DNA of 64,000 bases. Source: Trichobilharzia szidati (lineage: Eukaryota; Platyhelminthes; Trematoda; Strigeidida; Schistosomatidae). The notes beneath the pieces are model-generated. The model made no database searches. It had not been told where the DNA came from and was given only the letters and a program-made list of their open reading frames with translations. This document shows, in pieces, positions 11,925 to 24,029 of the stretch (positions within the stretch are counted from its first letter, which is position 1; each line of letters begins with the position of its first letter). Made by a program: the position numbers and the translations under genes. Location of the stretch: the NCBI GenBank assembly GCA_944472155.2, contig OX235271.1, positions 105,227,256 through 105,291,255 on the forward strand, given 5' to 3'.

Positions 11925-13531
11925 ATGAAGGTGATGGAATCTCGCATACCGGTCTTGAAGACCAGGGTAAATATTCCCTGCGTGGACACATTGTCCATGT
12001 CGCCGCAGTCCTACAGTGAAACTGTGAAAAGTCAACTAAGCGGATGTGGCTCCATACCTGTTAACACGACTAGGTTAATAGAGGCGAGTGGTAAATCTGC
12101 ACAAAGTGGGAATAGTATAACACCCATAACCACAGTAGGCCTTGAAACAAACAGGAAGGCCAATAAGAAACGTTCACGACGTCGCAATACGACGAAGACA
12201 TTTCCCAAGAAGGCAGACGATTGCAAGGTCTGCAATTCTGTTGTCGAACAAGTAAACTCTGCTTTCGAATGCAACTTTTGTAAGCAATAGATACATTGTA
12301 GATGTGACACCGGGGTACCAAAGGTATATTACGATTTTATGCGTAAGAACCCATGCCCATGGTTCTGGTACATATGCCCAAGTTGCTGTCCTAATGCAGC
12401 CTCGTGTAGTTCCTCGAAAGCTAAAGATGGCATAGAGGTATCAGGAAAAAACGTGAAACTTTTTACTCCCACCAACTCAGAAAACAGCACAATTGCATGT
12501 AAATCGGGGATACCAAAATCCACACCGGTTATACTTGCAATTCCTGCCATAACTGCCCCAGACACAGAGGTTGAAGCACCAAGGGTATCTGTCCCTGGGA
12601 AAAGACCCTCACCGTCCACCAGTAATAGTGGCCACGGTATTGCGACACATAATAATACCCAGTTGCACTAGACGAAACAAAACGGTCTTAAGGGGGATGA
12701 CAAATGTGCGAGGACCGAACCTAAATCCACGGTTACTAGATCAAACTGCGTTATCCTCTTTAATGTACCAGACTGTAGCAGTAGTCCGCTGGAAAACAGG
12801 GCCCTGTTTGATCAGGAACAGTGGCCCAACTTATGTAGCACACTGGATCTGGACATCCAACCAGTAAAACTATACAGATTGTATAGGGGCACTGCTGCTC
12901 CTCAAGGCAAACCATCCCCACTGAGGGTAACACTAGGCTCTACCGAGGATGCCGAAAAAGTTTTATTGACTTCCCAAGTCCTTTCTATAGGGAGGACCTG
13001 CAATATACGTGTTAGGCCAGATAGGCCATGGAAGGAAAGACAGATGGCGAGGGAGTCGTCAGGGCTTATTCCTTCTGTCTCCATGGTTGTTCACGGCATT
13101 CCCGAACTGGTAACTAGGAACGCTTCTGAGAAGCACTGTCACGATGTCCAGCAATGGAGATGGTTGGCATCCCAGATGGGTCTGGGAAGTTCAGGGGCTG
13201 TTTCTATTTTTAGACTGATAGACCCACTCACCTAATGTCAATTAACACTCCACGTCTGTTAGCTGTTAAGTTCAGCTCCCGAGACCACTTGACTACTGCT
13301 CTCCAGAGATGGTACGAGACCAAGGAAAAGGTCAGCAGACACATTCGCTGCCACGAGAGCTGGCCTCGTACCCAAAAGAGAGAACAAAACGTTGTCATAG
13401 AACATCCCCAACTCCTAGTCACAATAAAGCGGTGCAGCACGGACGATGATAGCCAGTGTCATCCAAGTGCTCCGATTGAATCAGAAGGAAAAAACGCCAA
13501 CAGGCCGGTTCCCGGGGAATCGGCCAACTAG
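11925..13531 (+). pseudogene. LINE ORF1 with PHD-like zinc finger
   Basis: ORF1 of the 11.3-16.7 kb LINE. After a basic stretch (KKRSRRRN near 12,167), a Cys/His-rich module reads CKVCN, then CNFCK, IHCRCD and CPWFWYICPSC (12,219-12,384), the spacing of a PHD-type finger as found in some CR1 ORF1 proteins. A second part (about 12,740-13,235) contains LRVTLGSTEDAEKVL, resembling the RNA-binding ORF1 domains of this group. A last part runs 13,235-13,531. A TAG at about 12,288 falls inside the finger and frameshifts follow, so the gene is broken. Confidence 0.7.
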
Positions 13532-13593
13532 TTCGTAGGATAACTCCTCAACCGACAGCCCACATCACGTCAAACACCCCCCAATACGGGGAC

Positions 13594-16393
13594 GTGGTGA
13601 GACTGACTACCACTTTCCTGTACAGTAATGTGAGAGGTCTAAGAGGCCTAATAGCTGAACTTAGTTACCTACAATCACAGCTGAACTCCAAAATCATAAT
13701 ACTGACGGAAACCTGGCTAACCCCTACGGTGGCAGACAGCGAAGTCAGTATAAATGATATTGTCCTAGTCAGGTGAGATAGGGATCTGAAAGAAGGAGGT
13801 GGAGTCGCCATATACGTCGACAAACAGCTCAGATGTGTCCATGCAATCGACCATCCCCTCATTGAGCTCCCTGACTCAATATGGTGCCATTTCACCGTTG
13901 GGTACCGTAAGTATCTAGTGGGCAGCATTTACAGATCACCTTCATGGGGAGCAGACCACAACCAGGTACTGCTGAATGCAATTTCAGCGACACAAAACAT
14001 GGGTTATGATCAAATTGTCATAGCTGGAGACTTCGATGCCTCATCTCTTAACTTGATGACGGGATATGCCCAGGATAGATTTGATCGAAATCTGCTGCAT
14101 ACCATCAGGGAGGCCGGATTCACTGAAAATGTCAGAATGGATACTAGATGGGGCCCAGATGGGAAGTCTTCTAGACTGGATTACGTGCTAACTAGTGACC
14201 AGCTACTAGTGGAAAACGTTCAGATCACGATTCCCATAGGTATTAGTCACCACGCGGTCATAACATTCGACATAGCCCTATCTGTGTTATAACAAAGCCA
14301 ATTACACCGAAATGCGAAGACTTTTTTCTGAAGCAAATTGGCCAAAAAATTGGACAGAGCTTACAGTAGAAGAACACTGGGGAGTGGTAAAAGAGATCAT
14401 TCACCAGGCGGTCTCAGACACTGTTCCTTTAGTCACACCAAAAGCTAGAAAGCAACGTTCATGGCTAAAAAGGGGGACACAACGCCTTCTACAGGCGAAG
14501 CAAAAAGCCTGGTTTGCGTGGCGAGTATCGAAGAGTCAACCCGAACATGAAGTGTACCTCGAACTCAGGAATCGATGTAACATAGGAGTCCGGAGTGATA
14601 GAAGGACATTTCAGAGAAACCTCGCCAATAAGCTTCTCGTGAACCCCAAAAGCCTATACAGGTTTATGTCTGAAAGAAAACTGTCCAACCAGGGAGCTTG
14701 CAATCTAGTGGGTTCTGTTGGGAAATCTCTTACTAGTCTTGAAATGGCGGAGACATTCAATCTAGCCTTTCACAGGCAACTGAACAGTAACAAGGATTTT
14801 ACCCCCACAAAACATCAAGATTACAATGCAAGACCAACGTGCGAAAACCTGCTGGGTACATTTCAAATTACCCCGGCTATGGTACTCGTAAAGTTGGGAA
14901 AGTTGGCTTCGGGAAAGTCTGCAGGTTGCGATGACATAAGACCATCCGTCCTGAAGCAGTGTTCAGAAAGTCTCTGCCAACCCCTAAGTGATCTGTTTCA
15001 ACACTCCTTTGATGTAGGGAAACTTCCATGTGAATGGAAACGAGCCATCCTATCCCCTATCCTCAAGGGTGGTGACCGGCAGAACGCGACCAGTTACAGA
15101 CCAGTTGCGCTACTCCCAGTGATATCGAAGATATTGGAAAGTCTCATTGACGACCACATGAGAAAATACTTCGACGGGACTAACCTACTCCATGAAGCAC
15201 AGCGCGGTTTCAGGAGGGGAAGATCCTGTGTGACGAATCTTCTACTAGCTTGGAACGATTGGACACTATCCTGGGATGTAAAGGTACCAGTCCATGTGAT
15301 CTTTCTCGACTTCGCGAAAGCATTCGACACAGTTCACCATGGTCTGCTCCTTCACAAAATAAGCAGGGCGCGTGTTTCTGGAGCACTTCTCGCATGGCTG
15401 GAAGATTACTTAGGCGAGAGAGAATTCTGCACCAAAGTCAACCGCATCCGATCATCCTGGCACACCTCGGCATCAGGGGTTCCTCAGGGTTCTATCTTAG
15501 GGCCGTTGATGTTTTTGATTTTTATCAACGACCTGCCCTGTCAACTGAACTGCTCTGCGCTTCTTTAATCTGACGACGTAAAGATTTGGAGAGCAATAAA
15601 CTCATCGGAAGACTCCGACAGATTGCAGGCTGACCTGCAAACTCTGGGAGACTGGGCTCTGGCTAACGGAATGCCTTCCAACCTAAAGAGGTGCAAAGTA
15701 GTGCAACTTCATTCCGGCAGGTCACAGAGTGTAAATTACACCCTTGGTGGCCAGAACTTGAGTTGTGTGCCATCAGAACGCGACCTAGGTCTTATTTTAA
15801 CAGAAAAGCTAGACACCAGTGTAAATTACACGAGGGACGTCGCCAAAGCTTACGCAACTTTACACTTTATGCATAGGCAGCTGGGAGCTCTTACTCCTGA
15901 ACTATTCTTAACGTTGTATACGACATACGTGAGGCCACTCCTTGAGGTACATAATATCATTGCTCCTCCGCTACTCACAAGGGATGCTAAAATTCTAGAA
16001 AGTGTCCAGAGACGAGCGACAAAATGGGTGATCGGCCTCCGCAACAAATCATACGAGGAAAGACTGAAGAAATTAAATCTTTTCACACTTAGTTACCGTA
16101 GTCACAGGGGAGACCTCATCACCGTCCATAAGATCTTAAATGACCAGGCCCACCCTAATAAGAGCATCCTGCCATTAAGTGATTATAGGCTTCCACGAGG
16201 TAACCCGCTAAAGATAGCGCACCAGAGACCAAAGACTCGAGTGCGTTCATATTTCTTCTCACTTCGAGTTTGCCGTCTCTGGAACGCTTTACCGGCGGCC
16301 GTAACTACTGCGCCATCTGTGGAGACTTTTAAGCGGAAGCTGGACAATCATGCAGTAATGCATGGTTTGTGTCTCAATGGCTTACCCTCTTAA
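13594..16393 (+). pseudogene. LINE ORF2 endonuclease/reverse transcriptase
   Basis: The endonuclease begins near 13,615 (LYSNVRGLRGL) with LTETWL, then IAGDFDA (about 14,021; Asn of the usual GDFN is Asp here), RLDYVL and GISHHAV near 14,250. A TGA at about 13,774 and a break near 14,290 interrupt it. The RT at 14,312-15,568 has SYRPVALLPVISKILE, the FLDFAKAFDTVHH block near 15,305 and ASGVPQGSILGPL near 15,470. The catalytic box is damaged: LL-stop-SDD near 15,560-15,577. The C-terminal domain ends at TAA near 16,391. It is a CR1/Jockey-type LINE protein, non-functional here. Confidence 0.88.
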
Positions 16394-16840
16394 AATTTGA
16401 AACCACATTGTCACTGGATAAGCATACAAGCTAAATCCCCACGACCCGTCCTGTCTTCTCCCACTGTATCGACTACCCTATCCTTTCTTTCTTTCTTTCT
16501 TATTTCACCTTCATCATTTCACTTATCTCAACCTATATTATCTACACTACAACCTATTATTATTCTACTTTTATGACTATACCGAATGACCAACGGGTAT
16601 TAGGTCAAACTCCATTCACGGCAGCAGCTGAGTCCTAACATACTGCACACTACAAACCACAGTCTTGACCAATCCCCGCACCACTCCTCTTGGAGTCTAC
16701 CAGAGCTAAAGCAGTCGAGTGGCGGGATTTACTACGCATAAGTTCACCGAAGATCTGTAACCTCTACCTTACAATCAAGAAGCGAGGTCAAAGAAATCAC
16801 TGGTTTATACTAGCTTGTAATCAGGATATTGGATATTGGA

Positions 16841-17133
16841 TACCTTGTGGCGCTGGTTATAGTACTAGATATGGATGACAAATTTAAAGAGTTGGAATGT
16901 GCGTATATCATGACCTGATCAGGTCATTGATTAGACTGCGGACTTCATTATCTAAAGAAGTTTCTACCTCTGTTTATAGTAAGATTTACTTGTGGTGATG
17001 TCTTACTATAAACAGAGGTAGAAACTTCTTTAGATAATGAAGTTCGCAGTCTAATCAATGACCTGATATACGCACATTCCAACTCTTTAAATATGTCATC
17101 CATATCTAGTACTATAACCAGCGTCACATGGTA
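16841..17133. repeat. Long palindrome over exon 1 of host gene X
   Basis: The left arm (16,841-16,983) carries exon 1 forward; the right arm (17,002-17,133) carries the same sequence inverted, with an 18-base spacer (16,984-17,001). The arms are almost identical apart from an 11-base extra stretch in the left arm (around 16,909-16,919). The right arm's homology continues to about 17,200 as the inverse of 10,610-10,690. RNA or single-stranded DNA from here would form a hairpin of about 130 bp. Because both arms share their private bases, the fold-back is recent or kept alike by gene conversion. Confidence 0.85.
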
Positions 17134-17218
17134 TGACTTCTGACAAGCGATCGTATGAAACAACAGTAGATCTTAATTCCAATAATTATAATGGAGTTCT
17201 TTCTTGATTATCCTCTAG

Positions 17219-17532
17219 GTGTTGACAGCGAAGTCCGTCGCTTACAGGACGAGAACGAATCTTTAAAAAGGTAGACTCCTCAATACACTTATGTTCTTAG
17301 ATCGTTAAGGCATATGGAGGATGTCATGAAAGGCAAAGAAATGGAGACATGCGGTTTGCGTAAGTCAAGTTTAAAAATACTAAGTCTCTTAGGTCGCCAA
17401 GTACAAAGCTTTTCTTCTGGGGGAGCTATGTGCACTGTATGCTCCCGAACAGCCAATGTCACAGCTGACTTGTCGGGTGCTGAGAGATGCAAAACAAAGT
17501 CCATCTTAAATCATAAACGTCCTCATTTGAAT
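17219..17532 (+). CDS. Host gene X, exons 2-3 (second copy)
   Basis: Exon 2 (17,219-17,270) and exon 3 (17,301-17,532) have the same borders as at 10.9-11.2 kb: CCTCTAG before exon 2, AAAAAG/GTAGAC after it, TTCTTAG before exon 3 and GAAT/GTAAGC after it. Exon 3 differs from the first copy by one visible codon change (LLG to LSG). This copy is adjacent to the downstream exons 18,450-21,121, so it may be the functional one. However, its exon 1 is scrambled by the palindrome just upstream. Either copy of exon 3 ends in phase 0, which suits exon 4. Confidence 0.6.
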
Positions 17533-18449
17533 GTAAGCTGTTTTGTCCAAATTAGTTAATGTAGTACCTTTTCCCGTTTATATGGCTATCTCCCTCTGTA
17601 AGTCTATACACATTTGTGTGTATGTGTGAATCGGACAGAAGTTCTGTGCCACTCAAATACATCAATACGACTGCGGTAGTATTGAATAGTACGGATTTAT
17701 AGTAACAACCGACGGCAATGTGAATCCCGTTCACATCCTTCCTTGTGCAGTGCCTGTTACACTCATATGACTAATTCCGTAGATCACCTGCGATAATCAG
17801 AAGTCGTTTCCATTATGAAACTAAGAAAAACAATGTTTCAGAAATCAGTAAAGTGAATATCAAAATTAAGATGTAAGACCACTGTACAAAATCGATGAAA
17901 TTTTCTCACCTTGAATAAGACTAAACGGAAATGCACAAAATGATTGCAATTATAATTAGTTGAAGTGGACGTCATGAATATAGGTAGAAGGGTAGCGGAG
18001 AAAACTGCAACTAATGCCCAACTCGTATGCTTCTACTAAAATTGCAATAATTTTGTCTGATATTCTTGACCCAACTTCTAAAAAACAGTTCTTAAAATGA
18101 ACCTGCAGGCCTTGCTGCTTTTAATTTTCAACTTAAGTTGAGGTTGTTTGTCAAACATCCCTACAATATGCGGATAAACAGGTGACAATTGTATTGCTTC
18201 TAAGATCGAGTTGAATTTTTCCTCTAAGCAGCCTGTTTATTTCACAATCTCTTCTCTTGCAAGGGGACTTTGACCCATGTTGCTAACCCTTAGTTTTCTA
18301 ACTGTCTTAGTAACTGAATTGACTTTTTGATCTCACCTGCGCTGCATTTTTCATTTCATTGGTTTTCCCTACTTACAATCTGCGTTTATAAGTTGTTTTC
18401 AGCCTACAACTAACCTGCCCTATTACTTCATTGTCATCTAAGCTTACAG

Positions 18450-18495
18450 AAATACATTTTCGTATCTGCTGCTTCTCAAGAAGATGCAGAAATAG
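18450..18495 (+). CDS. Host gene X, tentative exon 4
   Basis: A 46-nt candidate exon after GCTTACAG, ending AATAG/GTCTTA. Read in phase 0 it gives KYIFVSAASQEDAEI plus one base, which exactly bridges exon 3 (phase 0) and exon 5 (phase 1). In the inverted copy (35,913-35,958) the only difference is a silent TTC/TTT change. The donor is weak, so this exon is a proposal based on phase and conservation. Confidence 0.35.
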
Positions 18496-18841
18496 GTCTT
18501 ATTTAGCTATTTTTGGAAGACGAGAAACAGTAGACGGAGTAATGCCAGACTTCTCCAAGACCAATAACTGTTGTGTCTCACCACTGATCGTTTCTTCAAA
18601 TCCAGTATTAATATTCATTTTATCAAAATAAGCCCATTCGAACTTCTCATCTGTTTTTCTTTTGTGTGCACTTGAGTGAGAATAAACGTTCGTAGTAACT
18701 AGTGCATGAGAACTGCCTACGTATGCCCCAGGGAAATATGTAGTTGTTTTCATAACAGTTGTGATTTGACAAGTTGCATATTTTGAAAACTGTGGCTGAA
18801 CTGTGCTCGTAAATTTTTCCTTGATATTTGAAAGACTTCAG

Positions 18842-18967
18842 CATCAAATGGTGCATCCGTTTCGACCTCGAGCAGCAGTATCAAGCAACCAATCAAGAAA
18901 CGCCCATGTGTCCAAGACACTGTGACGGAGAGTATCCTGGACAACCATGTCAACACAACACCTACTG
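18842..18967 (+). CDS. Host gene X, exon 5
   Basis: A 126-nt exon with acceptor GACTTCAG and donor ACTG/GTAAGT. In the frame set by its neighbours it reads SNGASVSTSSSSIKQPIKK, then RPCVQDTVTESILDNHV and NTTPT: Ser-rich, then a Lys/Arg cluster that could be a nuclear localisation signal. The inverted copy at 35,441-35,566 keeps the frame. It ends in phase 1 with a G, which joins to CT of the exon at 20,610 (codon GCT). An alternative splice to 19,272 would give a short tail ending at TAG 19,334-19,336. Confidence 0.55.
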
Positions 18968-20164
18968 GTAAGTACTTTACTCATACGCATTATTGTTTAC
19001 TGTATCAGATATTCATTCGAACAGAAACTGCATTACACTCTACATCACTGACTTTCGATAACTACTTCCTCGGCAGTTTTCTGTGGTTTTCCACCTTTCT
19101 CGCAGTTGGATAACAAGACTGAAATAACTAGTCTGGTGAGAGCTTTCTAAACTAATTTAATGTGATCGCATGCAGGTGATTATTTCCTGTAAGCCCTGAT
19201 ATATTCTAAACAAACAAAGCCTACGACTTAACACTACAGAATGCTGTGGTGTTCAGTTTCATTTCTATCAGAACCAGCAGAATTAAGACGAGTTGACTCA
19301 TCAGCGCGAATCCATGCACAAAATCGCACACTCTAGAAAAGTACACATGAAACTAAGGAAAAAATGTATTTCAGCTAACTTTGTCAGGAAAGTTAGTGAC
19401 TCGAGCTCTTTGACTTCATTGGAGGACTTTCCCTTCTTACCTAACACTACGCGTAGCCTCATTATGACTAACCATGTTGCTCCACCCAAAATGATTGTGA
19501 ATGTGGTCCTCTTGTTAATAACTGCTTGTCATTTCTTACCTCCCGCTTTCGGCGACATCTCAGCTGATGGATGACTAAATATCACGCTTACACCACTATG
19601 TATATATATATATATGTATATAGTGTAACTGTATACATGTTGCTGTATAAATTTCCGCTGCTTTCCCTCCTAGATCAGAGATGGCTTTTGCTACTTGGGC
19701 TACACTAAGAGGAAGCTCAGACGGGGTTTTGATGGTGGGCAGTTGTAGTACAGCTGCTTACTAATTGTCTGCATACTGCACGATGTCAATAGGTAGTATA
19801 TATATATATATATATCACCCTGGTAACTAAACTTGTGATAGCTATCAGACATGCATTTGGCATTAGCATCGCTATGCTGAGGGATTTCCTGTCGCTCACC
19901 AAGTGTATAACCAATCAGGTGTCGGTATCGTGGATAGGTGCTTTCCTTCCTAATTAAATGGAAACCTGATTGATTACTCATTTAGTTGCTGAGATATCCT
20001 TTAAAATCACTCAGAAATAGGAGGCAAGCACATATCTCTCTTTTTATTTGCAAATATTCATTCGCAGGGTGTTGAGTGATTTCAAGTTAGGTTACGAATC
20101 GACATCATTTCGAGAATTACTGAAAAGTTAGTGAGTACTAGAAAGATATTTTGCCCTAGCTGGC

Positions 20165-20260
20165 GACTCTTCACAGCATGCACTCTGGGATCGTTTGGTT
20201 ATAAGGCAATCCTGTTGACCATTCTACCAGTTGAAGAGAACTCAGTGGTCCATGAGTTAT
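20165..20260 (-). mobile_element. Degenerate tRNA-head SINE fragment
   Basis: Read on the - strand this resembles the head of the SINE at 10.3 kb: CTGGTAGAATGGTCAACAGG then ATTGCCTTATAACCAAACG and ATCCCAGAGTGCATGCTG. The B box is largely lost. It is called only from this local resemblance. Confidence 0.35.
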
Positions 20261-20609
20261 AACTTGTGCTAATTCGTGACATACAGAACCAGCACCAGCC
20301 AATGTCATCGGTGAGCACCTGACCCTACAGTCAACTTCTGTCACGATTTCTCACTAGAACTCTGGGCAACTTCATCCTGTATGAATCACTAGTGAGCATT
20401 AGATTAATTTTCAAGTTCTATCATTTTATTCGACTAAGTTCACCAATTAATTAGAAGTTATGTAATGACTCATCGCCTTTAATTTTCTATATGAAAAGTA
20501 ATCAAAATGATTAGCATAAAGCATCATATTTTACATATTCTCTTCATGCTGTAATTGAAGTTATTAATTGAGATTTGGTTAATAGATTAAGTGTTTTTAA
20601 CATTTTTAG

Positions 20610-21121
20610 CTATCAATGGGAAATCTGTAAACTATAGTCCACAGAACACATCAACTTCACTATCTAGTACAAATGGAACATTAAATAAAGCTCAATCCAA
20701 AGACAGTATTACTGCTCATTCAAATTGTCTTCCTATGTCTAATTCAGATCAAAACGATGATCAATTTTTATATAATCAAATTCAAGATGATATACTCATT
20801 AAAATATTGAATACAATACAACAGTTAACGGCTAAACTTGATGCTGATGCTAATCCACCAGAGGTAATCCAAAATTGTCGTGCAATTCAAGCCTGTTTAG
20901 ATACAATTAATGCAATAAAAAGAGTAAAATCAAATCGATCCGATGATGAGTGTAGTAGATCAGAAGTATCATTAGCCTCATACAATTCACATTTTACACA
21001 TCATTTAAATTCACTAAGTACTAATTATTCTATACAACAGCACAATGGATTCTCATCATCATCATCATTATCACCACCACCACCACAACAACAACAGCCC
21101 AGTGTTATTCAACCTTTATAA
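20610..21121 (+). CDS. Host gene X, terminal exon
   Basis: An open frame with no suitable ATG starts right after an acceptor (ACATTTTTAG at 20,600-20,609) and ends at TAA 21,119-21,121. It enters in phase 1, matching exon 5. The product has a Ser/Asn/Thr-rich start, then an amphipathic helical segment (DDILIKILNTIQQLTAKLDA, then EVIQNCRAIQACLDTINAIK), a DDECSRSEVS stretch, and low-complexity Ser, Pro and Gln runs before the end. This exon has no inverted copy in the window. The gene was not identified; the conserved-looking core is the helical segment. Confidence 0.65.
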
Positions 21122-21760
21122 AAAATTTATTTTTCTATTTATACTACGGTTTTCGTTAGTAGCAGTATTTGTATCATTAATTTTATTTCCCAAAAATACC
21201 ATGTACGTTCGGTTTTTAAAATAATAATAATAATAATATTTACGGATTCTGATTATTTTCATGGATTTTGTTTTACTTGCTATGTGTGTAATCTTAAGTA
21301 TGTAGAGCCGTTATTGATGTTTACACAAATAAGCAAGCACTATTCAGTTTTCTTTTCATTATTCCATATTACCATTTCGTATTTAAATGCTGCATTAAAC
21401 AAAGAAATTAAATAGAATTCTATGAAACAATGCTCTCAATATCATACATACATATATATATTAATGGAAACCGGTGAAGTTTTAAATTGTATGAAGTTAA
21501 CAGTATTTCTCTCTAATCCCTTTATAACGTGTGAATTATAGTCGACAAATGGTGTTGTTATCTTTGTTTGTCTAATGACAAAAAGTGATTTTCATGCTTA
21601 GTTTTGTTACTTGCTTAATAATAATACAATGCGTATCATTTTATTTTTTATAGTTTTTTAAAATGAATTTATATTTTTCTTCGTATTGTTTTGATATTTA
21701 CATTTTGATTAGTATTTTCTGTGAATTTTAATCTTTTCATAATAAACCAGTATACATCTA
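21122..21760 (+). other. 3' untranslated region of host gene X with poly(A) signal
   Basis: AT-rich sequence follows the stop codon. AATAAA at 21,741-21,746 is the best poly(A) signal. An (AATAAT)n-like run near 21,222-21,238 is a simple repeat. The cleavage site is not determined. Confidence 0.45.
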
Positions 21761-21844
21761 TACTTACATATACATATATTGGCTTAATTATTTTTCCCTC
21801 CTCACATTTCGAGTAGAATATGTATGAATGGTTTCAAGTGGTTA

Positions 21845-21965
21845 AGTTTCAGTTGTACTGTTGTTGGGTTATGTTTGCTGGGTGAGGAGGTTGCCAGCCT
21901 ACTACCCTCTTCTCCAGCTTTACCATTATAGCTAGATGAGGTTTTTGAGTGCGTGGAGGTGCAGT
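21845..21965 (-). mobile_element. SINE tail fragment
   Basis: The stretch with GGTTGCCAGCCTACTACCCT and TACCATTATAGCTAGATGAG resembles the tail (on the - strand) of the tRNA-derived SINE at 42.6-42.8 kb, whose + strand reads GGTTGCTAGCCTCAGGCCCA and later TTACTACTGGCTTAGCTAGG. The tRNA-like head is not clear here. Confidence 0.4.
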
Positions 21966-21969
21966 TGGA

Positions 21970-23990
21970 ACTCGAGGTACTCTATCTCTGATGAGCATGC
22001 TATCATTGAACTACTGCCTCATTGTACGCATTTCACCCTATTCGCGAACCGTCATCTGGATATATCCACAATCAAAAGTGTGTCATCACATCGCAAATCA
22101 AAAGCCCTAACCTTTTGAATTCCAACTTTTCTCCAAAAATATAAACAGCTAAATGTGCCAAAAGTTTAGTTTAGATAAATGAATTTTGAACAGTTGTACG
22201 TTGTGATTTATGATAGTAACAGGAAACGATTTCATTTCATTATTGTCTAGTAGGTTCAACAAAATGATCATAGTAAATGTGTTCTAGGATGTATTAATAA
22301 ATTGTCTAAAGGAATGAAACGACATCAGATAAATAATACGAACTATACTCGTCATAGAGGTATTAATATTGATAAATATATTAAGAGTGACTACTGAGAC
22401 TATATGAGATATATTCAGATTAGTGAAGTCATATAATACATATGGTTTGTGAGGATTGAAAAAGGATATAGCACGCGACACTACAGGATTATAACCCTCA
22501 GATTACCATCTGAGTTCGGATGCCTCTTAGACCGTACACTTACAAGAGAAAAGTCAAAGTTTGTGGCTCTTCGAGGTTTCAGTTGCGCTTCAATTACCAC
22601 ACTTTACCAATGAAGACTAACTGGTCAATTCAAAGATCAGTAGGGTAATAAAAGTGATGAAAAATCATCTTCGAAGTGAAAGTTGAAACTATGGATTTAC
22701 TGTACATCAGACTCGAAGTTTAATTACTTAAAAAAGTGACAAGCAAATGGTCTCATTCAGTACTGGACTTATACATGACTAAGTTTTCTGCTCTTGGTCT
22801 TACCTGCGATGAGATACATGTGAACACTATTAAGAATGTCCATTGTTCAAGAAGGCTGCTTATCTCGACTATCAACTTTTCATGCTAATTTGTTAATCCG
22901 AATTAGAGCATGTGATCCTGCTAAGATGCGGATTTGCGTAATTTAGTTCAGGCCGGGGTTCATAAATCCGAGCCAGTCACATCACTAATGCTCTTGACTA
23001 ACACTAGGTAGCGCAAACTAAAGGAAGTCAAGACTTCGGTGGAAAAGTACGCTGGTCAATAGTGGGAAGTGACAAATTTATTACCACAGAAAAGGTTATT
23101 ACTTGATTTAAATGTTTTTCCAACATAATTTCCTATCCACATAGATTCGTGGGTTTCCATACATTATAAATCCACTATGAAAGGCTAGTATATGCTGATG
23201 AGACGAAATCCAATCATTGATTTGGCCTTCTCTTAATTAAATGGTGTAAGATCGCTTCCGAATGGTTATAACATGTCCCAACAAATACAGTGCAGTGTGC
23301 ATATTTTCAAAATTAAGAAACTGAAAGTAACCCCTAACAAGGACACTTAGATTGTTGAATTAGTGCTAGATTTTGCTGACCGACAATCCTTTTCCGAAAT
23401 CCATGAACAGCATATTTCATATTCTGTATAGAATGACGACGACTCGAAGTATAAATAATATTTACTTTCTTAATATAGAGGACTTCCCATTTTAAAATGT
23501 CTCTTTCGTTTCAGCTTGAAAAGATAAACCATGTTATTTGGATTCTTTTATTTACAGTATCTTGAAGCAGCGTGGAGTTGATGATATAAATGGAGTTGTT
23601 TTATGTAGTGAATCTGATGTGTGTTAGCGGTCTACTTAATTGTTAGAAGAAGTATAGTATTAGAACGAAGCGCTTTATGGGTAACCGCGAGAGGATATAT
23701 GAGCGAAATAATCGGTTCCTACTTCAACGTAGTTAACGTTACGTATTTGTCTATAATTAAGATTCGTACTCAATAATGGATAAACAAAATTTAATGCTAC
23801 ATTTCTGACAACTAACATTTGGAAATTAGGCTCTTACTACTACGAAACACAAGCTTCCATGTACACCAAGGTGCAGTGAATCACTCTTATGACTGAATAA
23901 GGAAGATGTAATAGTTCACCCAGGAAAAAGTACATGTGAAGTCAAAACAAAAAGGAACGTTTCAAGTGCTCAGTTTGTAGTGACATGACA
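21970..23990. other. Stretch without recognised gene
   Basis: No coding signature, RNA gene or clear repeat was seen on either strand. Open frames are short and look random in this AT-rich DNA. Confidence 0.5.
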
Positions 23991-24029
23991 CTTAAACTGA
24001 AGAGTCTCAGTACTCCCTGGTCTTCAATT

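Larger units (their letters stand above)
11323..16690 (+). mobile_element. CR1-like LINE, copy with PHD-like ORF1
   Basis: A near full-length non-LTR retrotransposon inserted in the host gene X region. The 5' junction is at about 11,323, where the sequence departs from the uninterrupted paralog after TTCTGCGCCAC. The 3' end lies between about 16,560 and 16,840, after a TTTC-rich stretch near 16,485-16,502; no poly(A) tail is seen. Stops and frameshifts show it is dead. It is a different subfamily from the LINEs at 0-6 kb and 46-49 kb, judging by the PHD-like ORF1 and a divergent RT. Confidence 0.85.
17190..19790 (+). repeat. Segmental duplication, + strand copy (inverted partner 34,600-37,210)
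   Basis: A 2.6-kb stretch with exons 2-5 of host gene X and their introns is present inverted at 34,600-37,210 with only scattered substitutions and small indels. Part of it (17,190-17,652) is also a direct repeat of 10,850-11,322. The terminal exon at 20,610 lies outside the duplicated part. TA-rich microsatellites (about 19,603-19,620 and 19,796-19,815) lie at its right edge, near the point where similarity is lost. Confidence 0.85.

Noticed and set aside
18499..18753. Open frame on the - strand (with DEKFEWAYFDKMNINTGFEE), also open in the inverted copy at 35,655-35,909
   Set aside because: The differences between the copies change residues, and it lies antisense inside the introns of host gene X. 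Conservation here is explained by recent duplication.
19293..19574. 93-codon open frame with a hydrophobic end, present in both duplicates
   Set aside because: There is no family match and part overlaps a possible alternative last exon in another frame. The shared frame follows from duplication alone.
23195..23215. Hammerhead-like core CTGATGAGACGAAAT
   Set aside because: There is no room for stem II between the two core parts, and no matching stem I or III was found; probably chance.
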